64,000 bases of DNA from Cricetomys ansorgei (GCA_026225945.1 JAMJFZ010003640.1:18155-82154); one strand, 5' to 3'. Numbered from the stretch's first letter, positions 23,028 to 34,861 are shown. Made by a program: numbers and translations. Notes: generated by a model from the letters alone, not told the origin.

Positions 23028-23607
23028 CTAGGTATGAAAGAAGAGAAATCCTTTGGCAAGACAGATATGGGAATACAGGTAGCCCTTCTAGCACAAAACA
23101 TGGATTCACAAGGCTCTGAGGGTAAGGACTGGTTCCATGTCTGAGGGCAGATTCCATTTTCCCTATCCCATCTTCTTGGCAAAACTGAGAAAGGCTGCTT
23201 CACACGCCCATTCCCTAGAATGCTTGGTATCGACACAGTACACCAAGTGGCATTTGGTAATATTTCTTGATTCTACAAACAGAAAGAGAAATTTACAGAT
23301 GTGAGAATGACTTTCTCACATACTTTACCATATTTCACACTTTGTTGAGAAGTCAGCAGAGAACTTCACACTTCATTGAAAATCCATTACAATAATTACT
23401 AGGTCATTAGCATGGACTTTTAAGTACTAACTTTCAAACACTCCCAGTAAAGGAAACCCATTGAGAGACCCTAGTACCCTTCACACGCCAGGCCAATAGG
23501 ACTTTAGTAAATAGCTGAGATACATTAAAACACATTCTCCTTGGGGAAAGTATGGTCTCACCAAGGAACAGAGAATGATGATCATTAGAAATTAAGGAGG
23601 AAGAGTG
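23028..23607. other. Single-copy sequence with no recognised feature
   Basis: No recognised repeat. Overlapping minus-strand frames at 22975-23236 partly cover the LTR end and are not genes. Confidence 0.4.
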
Positions 23608-23806
23608 ATGCTCAAGAGATGGCTTAGCAGTTAGGTACACTTGCCTTCAAAGGGCACAGTCTCAGGAAGTCATTACGAAGCTCTTGGGACCCGACACCTT
23701 CTTCTGGCCTTCCTGGGCTCCTGTGCCCATGCGGTGTCCATAAAGACAAATAGGCACACACAAAGAAATACATAGATAAAAAATAAATAAATAAATTATG
23801 AAAATA
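23608..23806 (+). mobile_element. B3-type SINE
   Basis: CTCAAGAGATGGCTTAGCAG, GGTACACTTGCCTTCAAAGG, GACACCTTCTTCTGGCCTTC and CTGTGCCCATGCGGTGTCCA are followed by an AAATAAATAAATAAA tail. Confidence 0.75.
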
Positions 23807-24063
23807 AATCAGATATAATGTATTTAAAAATTTGAAATTAGGAAGGGGGTTGGAGGAACGATATAGAAGGCTAGACAATGAATGTCCAGACCCTGTTAGA
23901 CAGGAGAGACAGGTTTTAGTGTTTTATAATCCTGTAAGTATTGCATGATTGCTTACACATTCCACAACAAACTAGAAGAAAGTTTAGATCCTATTAACAT
24001 AAAAAATGATGTGTGTTTGAGGAGACTGAAATGTCAATTTTTCTGATTCAAGAATTTTATGTG
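23807..24063. other. No recognised feature
   Basis: AT-rich single-copy sequence; nothing recognised. Confidence 0.4.
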
Positions 24064-24099
24064 GTGTGTGTGTGTGTGTGTGTGTGTGCGTGTGTGTGT
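24064..24099. repeat. (TG)n microsatellite
   Basis: About 18 TG units with one CG interruption. Confidence 0.93.
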
Positions 24100-24189
24100 A
24101 TCATATTATCACACAGTAGCCAAAAATATGAATAACTATACGTCAATTTAAAATGAGGAAGGGGTATAGTAGTAGAACACTGGCAATTC

Positions 24190-24497
24190 ACTACACAGGA
24201 CAAGGAGGCAAATTCATTGGTGTAAACCCTGCCAGACCTCTGCAGAGGAAACCATGATCATGGCACATGCCAACCTGGACAGTGGAACCCTGAACATCTG
24301 AGCTCAGGTGTTTTTATTCATTCAGAACTCCTCAGGTGTTCTATTGATAGCACATGCAGATCATTAGCAATCAAACATTCCCCACAGAAATCCAACACCT
24401 GTAAACAATACAAAACACCAGGGCCTGTGCATCCCCTTTTCCAACAGTACACAAAAACAATTATTTTAAATACAACTAAGAATAAATTTCCACAACA
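24190..24497 (-). repeat. 3' LTR of the retroviral relic
   Basis: This copy lies downstream in the element's own orientation. It aligns along its length with the LTR at 25770-26072, with scattered substitutions and a small insertion (TTCTATTGATAGCACATG region). The outer end at about 24190 is approximate. Confidence 0.7.
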
Positions 24498-24510
24498 TTT
24501 CCTCTTTTTT
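24498..24510 (-). other. Polypurine tract
   Basis: On the minus strand, AAAAAAGAGGAAA lies immediately before the TGTTGTGG start of the 3' LTR. That is the expected position of the primer for retroviral plus-strand DNA synthesis. Confidence 0.65.
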
Positions 24511-25183
24511 GTATAAAAAAAAAATTTCTTTACCTTTACAACACTACTTAACACCACACTAGCAAAACTATTTACAAGAGGAACAATCATGAGCTGCTAA
24601 TGCACAGGACCAGATGGAACCAAACATCTGTCAAGCTTCTCACAATGTCCTCAGACAGCAGAAACACATCATCAGTGTCCAATTATCTGGAATTTACTTA
24701 CGATCTTCTGGGCTCCTCCAAAAGGGCTTGGGTCATTTCTTGGGTTCTGCCCTCTGCAGCACACACAGTTTGTCCTCCAGGTTCTGGCTGGCTTCACTCC
24801 ACCACTGCTGTTGTTCTTCGTGGTTGTTCCATGGTACTGGCATCTTAAAAACTGGTGGAATTCCTTTCTGCAAAGGGTCTGCACTTTCACCAATAACCTC
24901 TCATAGGCTCTCGTCATTGTGCCAAGCCTCAGCTGCTCTCCATGACTCCTTCATTCCTTCAAAACCAGAGCCACCTGGGTTAACTCTTACAGTACCAAGT
25001 TTGTCTGCCAGTATGAGATACAACCTCAGCCAGTTTAGAAGACAGCTTCTGTGTGCTAACACTGAGGAAACACTTTCCAGATTTTAAGATAGAGACTGGT
25101 TTGCTGGAAAAATAACTGGTCACTTTGTCATAAGTGATCAAAAGACAAAAAACTGTTCAGTTTAACTAAGGGGCTTTTTGGCT

Positions 25184-25471
25184 CTAAGCTGTGACTTCCA
25201 CAGCAGGGGGTCCTGGGCCAGTGGGAAGAATTTCCAGTTGAAACATTCTGGCCATTTGGCATTCTTTTTCAACACCACTAAGGGGAAATACACACCCTTC
25301 TGCATAGACATCAAACACAACATCTTGAGCTTCACACGCGAACAACGCAGCTATCAGAAACAGTGTCCTATCACCAGCAGGAGGGAGCATCAGCTCCATG
25401 ATCAGGAAAAGCAGTAAGAACCTGGCTTTTTCCTCCTCCCAGCTGAATTCTTTATCTCCAAGGGCCTCCAT
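25184..25471 (-). pseudogene. Short open frame inside retroviral relic
   Basis: A 95-codon frame begins with ATG at 25471 on the minus strand, in the relic's own orientation. It may be a remnant of its internal coding region, but no gag, protease or reverse-transcriptase motif is visible. Stops before and after it mark the region as broken. Confidence 0.25.
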
Positions 25472-25769
25472 CCTATGGCTCTCACCTTACAGCCTTTTCC
25501 CTCATTTATTTATTAATTTCACAGCATTCTCTCTGCCGTGAGGAGTCTTCTTTGAGTCTTATTTCCTTTCTCTCTCTCCTCTTACCTTAGGAGACTTCTA
25601 CTCATTATTTTTCCAAATATATAATCTCTGTCCTCTAGGAGCTGCCCTGAGCATACTTTACTGGACTCTGTGAAGTCTGGAGTTTCTTTTCTTTCTTGTC
25701 TCCATATTGGATGAGCTGGCATGATATCAGCGCCCCACTTTGGTATGCCCTTTTTTAGTTGTACGTTGC

Positions 25770-26072
25770 TGTAGGGACCCGCCAAAAGAGACACAGTGGC
25801 ATTTCCATACGTGGATACCCTACCAGACCTCAGCAGAGGGAACAACAGTCATGGCTAGTGCCATACTCAGTCAACAGTGGAACCCTGAGCAGTTCAGCTA
25901 TGGCTTTCTGTTCATTCAGAACTCCTCAGCTGCAGGTCATGAGCAATCAAACATCCCCCACAAAAATTGAACAGCTGCAGACAATACAAAACACCAAGGC
26001 CTATGCTGCCCTTTTCCCAATGGTGCAAAAAAACAATTATTTTATACTCAACTAAAAGTAAACTTCTACACA
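25770..26072 (-). repeat. 5' LTR of the retroviral relic
   Basis: About 303 bp bounded by TGTGTAG at the outer end and CCCTACA at the inner end in the element's orientation. A TATAAAA-like stretch (GAGTATAAAATAA) lies near the U3 start, but its role is unproven. Confidence 0.7.
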
Positions 26073-26077
26073 AAGGG

Positions 26078-26221
26078 GACTGGTAAAATGGTTCAGCAGG
26101 TAGGGCACGCTCCGCCAAGCTTGAAAACCTGAGTTCAATTCTGGGACCCTTATGGAAAGAGAGACAGCTCCTGCATGTTGTCCTCTAGCTTCCATATTTG
26201 TTCTATGACTCACAGCCACTT
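26078..26221 (+). mobile_element. B3A-type SINE
   Basis: ACTGGTAAAATGGTTCAGCA, GGTAGGGCACGCTCCGCCAA, AACCTGAGTTCAATTCTGGG, GAGAGACAGCTCCTGCATGT and TGTCCTCTAGCTTCCATATT follow the B3A order. The usual CA-rich tail grades directly into the long array that follows. Confidence 0.8.
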
Positions 26222-27318
26222 ACCCACATACATACATGTGCATACACACATACACACACATGTATACATACATACATACATATACACATACATACATACA
26301 CATACACACAAACACACACATACACACACACGTACACATACATACATACACATACACACATACACATACACATACATACATACACATACACACATACACA
26401 CACACATATACACATACACACACACATACACATACATACACACATATACACACACATACACACACATACACACACATATACACACACATACACACATACA
26501 CACACACATACACACACACATACACATACATACACACATATACACACACATACACACACATACACACACATATACACACACATACACACATACACACACA
26601 CATATACACATACACACACATATACACACACATACACATACATACATACACATACACACATACACATACATACATACACATACACACATACACACATACA
26701 TATACACATACACACACACATACACACACATACACATACATACACACATATACACACAGATACACACACACACACACACACACACATACACATACATACA
26801 TACACATACACACATACACACACACATATACACATACACACACACATATACACATACATACACACATATACACACACATACACACACATACACACACATA
26901 TACACACACATACACACATACACACACACATACACACACACATACACATACATACACACATATACACACACATACACACACATACACACACATATACACA
27001 CACATACACACATACACACACACATATACACATACACACACATATACACACACATACACATACATACATACACATACACACATACACATACATACATACA
27101 CATACACACATACACACATACATATACACATACACACACACATACACACACATACACATACATACACACATATACACACAGATACACACACACACACACA
27201 CACACACATACACACACACATATACACATACACACACACATACACACATACACACACACATACACACACATACACACACATATACACACACATACACACA
27301 CACACATATACACACACA
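26222..27318. repeat. Long (TACACA)/(CA)n array with internal duplication
   Basis: About 1.1 kb built from CA, TACA, TATACA and ACACACAT variants. It contains a higher-order duplication: 26363-26784 and about 26783-27206 share the same irregular variant order at an offset of 420-422 bp, and both copies end in the rare ACACAGATACAC block. No stop codon can arise from this composition on either strand, so all six frames are open; none is a gene. Confidence 0.95.
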
Positions 27319-27849
27319 AGCATAATACAAGTGAGAAAAGGAGCACTGTGCCTGCTTCAGTTCTGTTTCCATGTATGGTGCACAATGGAACCGGACACAC
27401 CGCTTTCCCCTCAACTGTATCAGCTGCAGAACGGCACAGTAGGTACAAGTGTCTACTGACTCAGGAGTGTGTTTCTCAAGGCAATCACAAGAACCAATGA
27501 GTGACTCCCAAGACTTAAATACTATCTCCTGCCAGTGTCTCCCAACTATCTCCAACCCAAATCTCTTTCTAGATCTTCAAAGATGATTTTTAGGTGTGTA
27601 CTTGCTCGCTCACTTGAAGGGCAATCAAAACCTCAAATAAAATGTGTCCAAGTTGAGCTCTTCATTTTCCCCTGACCCTGTCCTCTACTGTTAGGTCAGT
27701 CTACAGAATGCATCGCTCTAAACAAATTTGCCCTTTCTTGAGCTTATTTTTTCTCTGACTTTACCACAATTAACTTGAGACTCATTCGTGAGCTGTCATT
27801 TATCATTTCACAGGTTTCAAACTCAATCTCTTTGAAATGTCACACTCGC
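27319..27849. other. No recognised feature
   Basis: Single-copy-like sequence between the array and the L1 relic; nothing recognised. Confidence 0.4.
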
Positions 27850-28703
27850 GATGCAGTCCACTGTGATCACATTCATTCCCCATTTTATTCACCTCCCATT
27901 CCTTCTCCCACCTCCCCGGCTCCTACTTTCATTTGCTTTAATTACTGAGTAGTGCTCTATAGTGTGGCTATACATGCCTACTAAAATACTCTTTGCTAGT
28001 AAGTTGAGTTCCTTTCTGACTTTTCCTAGTTTTCTGGGGCACTTGGTATGTGTGTGTTTAAATTTTTAAGGGACTATCAGACTGTTTAGAAAAATCGGTT
28101 ACGTCAATCTTATGTCCCCACCAAGAATAAACACACACATTCTGATTGTTCAGCTTCTCACCTGTGTGTGATGTGATCAGAGATTTTAACATTGACTATT
28201 CTAATATGTGTGGTATTTTCTTATTGGGTTCAATTTTCCTTGAATATGCAAATTGACTAATTTGCATGACTAATTATGATATTAAGCATGTATATATGTT
28301 TATTTGACAGTTATTGATGGAGTTCTTGTTCAAATTTTTACTATTTAAATTATGGCGGTTTGGTTGTTACATAATTGAACTTTGAAGTTTCTTCCTATAT
28401 TGCAGGTAAGTTTTCCACCAGAAACATTCTCTTCCAATATGTGTGTCTTGTTCTCCAATTTTCTCATAATGAATTTTCATGTTAATGAAGCTTTTCATGT
28501 GAAAGCAGCTTTTCATATTAATGAAGTCCAGTTAAGCCAACCTGTTGCTTTATGAATCATGAATTTAATCCTAAGATCTTTACCTAACTTCAGGACAAAG
28601 GTATTTTCTCCTACATTTTAAGTTTTGCATTGAAGCCTCTGACACATTTTGAGTTGATATTTATATATGACACATGTATATAAATATGAATCAAAGTATC
28701 TCT

Positions 28704-28744
<41 letters not shown>

Positions 28745-29395
28745 GGGGATAAGAGTATATGGCTAGGAAATCATTTCCACACAACATTGCTTAAGCAGAC
28801 TTCAGCACCGCGTTGCTTTTGTATCCTTCTTCATGTAAATACCTGCAGGATGAGCTTGCTTATATTCTTCCCCGAGTCTCTGTCCTCAGACACAAGGCTG
28901 CTCCTTCCTCTCTGCATATGGGGGCCACCTCCCAAATGAGTCTTATCTTGTCTTGTTTCAGACAGAGGGTAAGAAAGAGCCATGGGGCTAGGTGCTACTT
29001 TCTGTAATGTCAAGATGCTATATTCTGGAGTAACGTGCCCAAAAACCCAGTGGCAGTTTTGGGTACAGCTTCTGTACATTTGTTCTTCCGATCTGTCCCT
29101 AAGCGTTTCTTCCGTTCTGCCCTGTTGCTAATGGGGAATTTTAAATATTTGTTTCTGTTGTTGGTACTACAAGGAAGAAAACTTGATTTTGTGTATTGTT
29201 CTGGTATCTTGCAGTTTTGCTCGGTGTGGTTCTTAGTTCTAGCACAGCTTTAAAGTGCTCCCCAAATTTCCTCATAGATAACTACACCTTGAGGTCCACA
29301 TCTTCTCTTTCAAGTCTTTTCCTTATCTTGAGTCATTGGCTAGAACCTCTAGAACAGTAATGAATGGAGCTAGAGCTTAAATACTGGCCAGTAGC
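27850..29395 (-). mobile_element. LINE-1 relic, antisense
   Basis: Read on plus, the segment is collinear with the complement of L1 ORF2: GAGTAGTGCTCTATAGTGTG, TCAGACTGTTTAGAAAAATC, TTATGTCCCCACCAAGAATA, TTTTCTCCTACATTTTAAGT, CATTTTGAGTTGATATTTAT, GCTAATGGGGAATTTTAAAT, TGTATTGTTCTGGTATCTTG and ATTGGCTAGAACCTCTAGAA. Heavily mutated with no surviving open frame. A TG array (28702-28743) sits inside. The 5' boundary is approximate. Confidence 0.8.
28702..28743. repeat. (TG)n microsatellite inside L1 relic
   Basis: About 20 TG units within the L1-derived sequence, at a point where L1 normally has a short T/G-rich stretch. Confidence 0.93.
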
Positions 29396-30839
29396 TATGT
29401 GAGGCCGTTATCTGATGCTAGGGGAATCTCTTTGTTCCAAAGAGACTAAAGGTTACAGAATTCTGTTCTCACAGAATGTTAAAAATGCAAAGACTGGGAA
29501 ACTTCATAATCCATGAGGTGTAGAGTAGAGAGAGCCCTCAGAAAAGACTAGGCCAAGAAGCGGGGAATAATTAACTCCCAATAAATAACCACCCTCATCT
29601 CGTCTAATAAATCTCAGAGAACCTGAAAAATATTAAACCAATGCAAATAAATTAACTCTTAATATATTAGGTTTGTGAGGACTCCAGCTAAACATGAGTC
29701 TGGCAAGCTTAAGATTGTCAGCAGGTGGTATTTGAGTGAAAAGCTTAAAAAAAAAAAATGAGAGAAGCCGTTGTAAAGTCGGAGCTATTCGGTTAATTTA
29801 CAGTTCTCCATGTTCCCAGCACAGCTGATGAGTGATGAGGGACCGGAGTGGCCGGAGAGAAGCTGCCAGGAGATGCAAGAAGGAGAGCAGGGAGGGGTAA
29901 GGAGAAGATAAGGCAGGATGTTGAAAGCTATTTTCAGAGGTAACTTTGACTAAGATTGGACGGCCTTAAGAGGTTTCGAGCAGAAAAGTAGCTAGTAAAG
30001 GCTTGAAGTAAGACTAAAAAGAATCAGAATTTGAGTGAGAAAGAGCAGCTGGGAAGTGCTTCTAAGAGGCAACAGCAGTACCGGGGTCGTTAGAATCAGT
30101 CTCCTTCTGGATTTAGTTGCAAAATGGAGCTAACGGTGTTTGCTGGTGGATTGATGTTCAGTGCGGAGCTTCACATTGAAAGCCGTTAAATCCATTCCTA
30201 TTATGAACTGCATGGCCATGTTTAACAGGAAGAGAGGTGAGCAAGTATTAAGATCAGAGACACCTCTTCCCAGAAAAATTTCAAACATTATTTTTTAAAA
30301 GGTGGTTAAGATTCTTCTCTAACAGCTGAAGAGCTATGGGGCCTGAGGTTAACAATATCAATCCTTAGAGATGTCATTCAAAAGGCTTCTAATTTAACCT
30401 CGACCATTATCGCTTTACCTAAAGCATGATATAGTCATTGAAATGAGAGTTTGAGGATGGGGGAGACTAAAAACACGAAACTGAAGGCCCAAACCTTAGA
30501 CACTACTTCATTTTCTTTAGCATCTCAAGCATTCGAGTTTAATGACCTGGGTCCATTTTAAGGTTACGTGTGTCTCTTGGCTTCTCATACTGACCTTGAC
30601 CTAAAATCAAGTCCCTGTATAGGAGCCCTGGCTTCCAGAAGCAGGGCTCTCTCCCTCAAGCTACAAGCTGCTTTTAACTTCTTAGAGACACTTCATTTGT
30701 AGCCACTTTGGGGAAACCAAACTAGAAGTGGAAAGTGAAAGTCTTGCCTTTTTCTTTCCCAAATATGCACCTTATCTTTGTCTCAGTTTTTAGAAAATCA
30801 AATATTATTTGGTTTCCAAAAATATTTATCTTGGAGCTT
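29396..30839. other. Single-copy sequence with no recognised feature
   Basis: No repeat family was recognised in about 1.4 kb. AT-rich with long stretches of mixed sequence and no splice-site-flanked open frame. Confidence 0.4.
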
Positions 30840-31250
30840 GGGGTAAATTCCTAGTTGATGAGAATGCTTTGTTCCAGAGAAGTCAGGGAATAAACCTCCC
30901 AACTGCGCAGACATTCTGAGCAATTTCAGGCGTTAGCAAAGGCAGGCCTCAGCTTTCTGTGGCCTCCCCCATGTAATTGAAAGCCTTTGGGAGAAGATCT
31001 TACCTGGAAGCATTCCAAGAGGAAGCCAGAAAAAGCCCAGCGGGAGCTGCGATGGCCCATTTTCAATTACCAATCAAACCGACACTCAGTCACTACGCCA
31101 AAGGAGCCAGGAAAGTGGTGAACTGATATTTACTCCCACAAAACATATAAATATGGACTGTCTCTTGAAAGAATATTTGAAGCCTGGTGAGCAATAAATA
31201 ATTGTGAGAGCCTCAAACTTTATTTTTAACTACTCCAGTCTCACTTACTC
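30840..31250. other. Repeat-free block, possible conserved non-coding element
   Basis: Complex, repeat-free sequence containing AATTGAAAGCC, TTTTCAATTACCAATCAAAC and CCTGGTGAGCAATAAATAAT. It has the texture of a conserved element. Conservation cannot be seen from one sequence, so this is a pointer only. Confidence 0.25.
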
Positions 31251-33244
31251 TATGCTTGGTGGTCACCCCAAAAGACAAAAAGTTCACAGGGACTTAGTAG
31301 TGGAAATACCTAGAGCCCAGGTCTCCAACTTCAAGTCTGAACGTATCAAGTGGGAGGGCTGAGACCTACACATGTGTGGAGAGGCTTTTTTCCATTTGGT
31401 TCTCTTTTGTCTGCTCCTATTGCACTGGGCTTTTTGCATGAGTTTGCTGTGATGAGAAAATTTAATGGCCTTCCCTCCTACTCCAGATTTTAGAAGCTAA
31501 ATCCGCAGCCCATATATAACGTCAACTGAAGGGGCTACAACGTGAACCTGAGCGGTATGAATTGTTAAGTATTACAGCTCCAAGTGTTTAGTTATGGTTA
31601 ATTTATAACTAAACACACTAGTATTTAGTGGAACAAAAAGGTCATTAGTGTCTTACTAGGAAGCAATTAAATTAACAGCTCAAAGCCATTCATCAAATCA
31701 CACAACAGATGCTGAACTTTTCCGTAGGAAATCAGATTCTGTATTGTAGGAAAAGAACTAAATTCAGAACACAGCAAAACATCCCCACCTCCCTTCAGCT
31801 TCTCTCAAAACAGAACAACCCTCCTCTTTCCTCTGTAGCCAGAGTCCTGGAGCTCTTTTTGGAGGAGCTGTGCGAGAGCAAGGTAGAGAGAACGAGAGAA
31901 ATCAAGCAGAACAATTCCCCAGACATACTCCTGAAGTCATCTTCTCTCTCCCCTACTACCACCGATGGGGTTGTGGTCATTCAAGCATGTCAATTCATGA
32001 GAAGTTAGATTATTGTTATATAATAAAACAATATGTTATGCAATGTGATCTGAAAGACTATATTAAGGAGTGGCCATGCTTCCCTTTCAAATATAATTTT
32101 ATTTGGTGGACAAATTTTAGAAAACATTGCCTAACATGTGCCATACTCTGAATGCAATGAGTGAGTTACTCAGACCCATTAACCTCCACTTTGTCCTTGA
32201 GAAACATAGTCTAGGGACCATGAGGTACTAGCATAAGACTGTTCAACTGGCCATGGGCGTTGGAGACTCAAAAAGAAAAAAAAAAAAAAAAGGGATTCTG
32301 GCCTTGACAGGGTCATTCATTAAGCAATTGACTTTGGGAAATGAGTTTGATTTGCTGAAGCTTCAGCAGCATCGTAACGCTCAACAGAAATGATACCTAA
32401 CTCCTGCAGTTGCTTCAAAGACCGAATGGGAAGACGATGTCACGGGAATTAGAGGCCACATTCAGATTAAAATGATTCGAGAAGAATTAGAGGAGTCTTT
32501 CAGAATGGAAGGTGACTCATGATAGTGTAGCTCCCCAAAATTAGTATATTCCCTATGGGTGATGGGAAGAGGAGAGATGGCAGTTGGCCAATCTCCAAGA
32601 GGCCATTGTAGAGCAGACTCCCCTGACTGAAGCTTGAAGCCATTGTCCTTTCCCATTGGCTGAACCCAGCCTTCCTCTTACGAGGTGGCACCCAGGGCTT
32701 GTTCCCAAGCACATGCTGGGGGAATGCTGAAACAGGGGCAGGCTGACAGCGGAGAGCCAGTCCACCTTGTCCCATCTAGAGTAGCTAACATTTGTCTTGA
32801 TACCAAAGCTTCCAGTAAATGGACTATGTGTTACGTAGTATACAGATGTATTGGGATTTCGTAGTGTGAGAAAGATACAGTGATTACTTCCAAACTATAT
32901 GAAATACAATGTAATGTTGAATAACTTTTAGAAGCTATTATGGAGTTGGACATCTTGTTCACACTCAAATTTAACTGCCAAGTTATACCTGGGATGCTAC
33001 ACTGTCCCATGCTATTATGGTTTCCTATAGCATTTAATCTGCACTTGCACCTCGTACAGTAACTGGCTTTCTTGCAATAACCCAAGCAAAAAACCTTGGG
33101 TCTCAGCAGAGGTTTACTTTCTCGGGTAAGTATTTAAAGAAGCAGCTAAGCCCGGCCACTCACACTGTGAGGGCCTTTTTAAAGTACAATATGGATGATA
33201 GGACTGCAGGTTGTTTTGGAGAATGATTATTTTATTAGTACTGT
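31251..33244. other. Single-copy sequence with no recognised feature
   Basis: About 2 kb with no confident repeat except a poly(A) run at about 32275-32291. Minus-strand frames at 32462-32775 overlap in different frames and look random. Confidence 0.4.
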
Positions 33245-33362
33245 CACCTTCTCCGCTCTGCTGCTAACTCTACATGACTGTGGAACAAACTACTTAACCT
33301 TGTTTCCCTAGCTTGTTTCCTTAGCAGTAAATTGACAAAGCTGAGAAAGGAAAACAAATCGG
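33245..33362 (+). mobile_element. MIR fragment
   Basis: CTCCGCTCTGCTGCTAACTC, ATGACTGTGGAACAAACTAC, TTAACCTTGTTTCCC and TTTCCTTAGCAGTAAATTGA match the MIR core order (CTCTGCCACTAACTAGCTGTGTGACC; ACTTAACCTCTC; TTTCCTCATCTGTAAA). Confidence 0.7.
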
Positions 33363-34530
33363 GTAAGACAATCTCTAAGGTCCCCGCTCCCAGTGTCTAT
33401 GTGTTTATCAGGTTTCACAAACTACAAAAGAGTTATGCTATCTATAATCATGCAGCCATTTCTCATAGCAGGCTTCACATGTCAATGTGTAGAGAATAGA
33501 GTTCAGAGTTGATTAGATTATGACTTTTTTTTTTTACTAGTGCAACCCTTTCACCAAGATAAGCCTTTACCAATATCTCAATATCCACATCGCACATAAT
33601 CAGAAGCCAGGCAAAAGCCCTACATATAATTGATGGATGAGAAAGAAAGAAAGGGTTGAAAATGAAAAACCAACTTCCGCTGAGTGTTTAGGCCATGCCA
33701 GATGTTGCACTAAGTGTGTGGGTGTTAAGCGATTTAGTCATGGAATAAGTAAATGAAGAAACGGGAAATCAACGCAAATATTTTACCAACCTTTCCTAGC
33801 CAGCCAGTGTTAGGAACCAATTCTCTCTCTCTGCCATGGTTGACTGAACAGTAGTATGGTTGGTTGTCTTTATCTTTGCAAATGGGCTGCCTGACACTGG
33901 ACTGCAGACAGGATGACTTCTCTGGTGCTGACATTGTAGAGTTTGCTGCTGGTTATAAAGAAGTCTGATGCCCCTGGTCCTCGGCTGTGACACAGCCCTC
34001 CTTGTGCAGGAAAGGCACCCACTCGGGCAGTCCTCACGTTCCCACAAGCTGAAGGATCAGGGAAAAGAATGGAGAAACTGAGCCAATAGAATACCCAGGC
34101 TGGAGGCTATGCCAGAAGAACAAATTCCTATGTTTCTGACCCAATGCTCTCATGGTAGCTGCACGTTCAATAGATGAGAACAAGCTAACTTGAAAGTAGA
34201 ATAAGAGACCAAAAACTTCAGCCTTCGGAATTCGTTTTCACTGCTAGAGCTTTGTCATCCACTATCAACGAGTTTTGCTTCAGAACCTTTGTTTTTCTGA
34301 TTCTCTGGTTTTGGAAAATTATTTAAATGGCATTTCTTAAAGTTTCAGGGCATACAAGCATGTTTGTAATGAAATGAGAGAAGAGGATTTGGAAGGAAAA
34401 ACAAACATACGTTGACCACACAGGCTGTACCAGGCTCTCATCTAAGCGAAATAGCAATGAAGGAGAAGTTTGTAAAACTGCGTAATAAAAAATGAGGTTG
34501 TGATAAGTGTGAAGACGGAAAAGCAGGCAG
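33363..34530. other. Single-copy sequence with no recognised feature
   Basis: Nothing assignable. A T-run lies at about 33525-33535. Minus-strand frames at 33734-34047 shadow one another. Confidence 0.4.
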
Positions 34531-34620
34531 AGATTCAGTGGTTGTGGGTGCTGCTTTCAGAGGTGCAATGGTTGTGGGTGCTGCTTTCAGAGGTGCAATG
34601 GTTGTGGGTGCTGCTTTCAA
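34531..34620. repeat. 3 x 30 bp tandem repeat
   Basis: Three units start at 34531, 34561 and 34591 and share GGTTGTGGGTGCTGCTTTCA. Units 2 and 3 differ only at the last base, and unit 1 differs only in its first few bases. The minus-strand decapeptide repeat it encodes is a by-product of the unit length being divisible by three. Confidence 0.95.
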
Positions 34621-34800
34621 TAGTGTGGCCAGAAAGGACCTAAGATCTAGATTTGAAAGGGAGAGCAGAGCCATGTGACCATCTGAGATGAGAGCATTAG
34701 GTTAGATAAGGTGAGGAAGTGTAAGGTCTTAAGGTTTGAACAAACTTAGCTTAGCCTTATCCTGATGGTTAATGTAGTCATCCTTGGCACAGCAGCTAAT

Positions 34801-34853
34801 ACACGTGTGTATGTGTGTGTGTGTGTCTGTGTGTGTGTGTCTGTGTTGGGGGT
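34801..34853. repeat. (TG)n microsatellite, interrupted
   Basis: TG units interrupted by ATG and CTG. Confidence 0.9.
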
Positions 34854-34861
34854 GTCTCTCA

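Larger units (their letters stand above)
24190..26072 (-). mobile_element. Decayed small endogenous retrovirus with two LTRs
   Basis: Two related direct repeats of about 300 bp (24190-24497 and 25770-26072) flank about 1.27 kb. Shared blocks include TTCATTCAGAACTCCTCAG, ACAATACAAAACACCA, CAGTGGAACCCTGA and AACAATTATTTTA. Minus orientation is indicated by LTR ends reading TGTTGTGG and TGTGTAGA, a polypurine tract next to the 3' LTR, and AATAAA in the 3' LTR. The interior is far too short for gag-pol-env and only small broken frames remain, so it is a deleted, non-functional copy. A faint tRNA-Leu-like primer site (AAGTGGGGC on minus, about 25740) hints at an ERVL type; the family is not established. 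Confidence 0.75.

Noticed and set aside
26175..27555. Several 360-450 codon open frames on both strands
   Set aside because: They come from a CA/TACA array in which no stop codon can form. The peptides are pure H/T/Y/I or C/V/M/Y repeats and all frames are open, so none is a gene.
29081..29092. TTCTTCCGATCT, resembling a sequencing-adapter end
   Set aside because: It lies in sequence leading into recognisable L1-derived DNA, with native flanks on both sides, so it is a coincidental match and not contamination.
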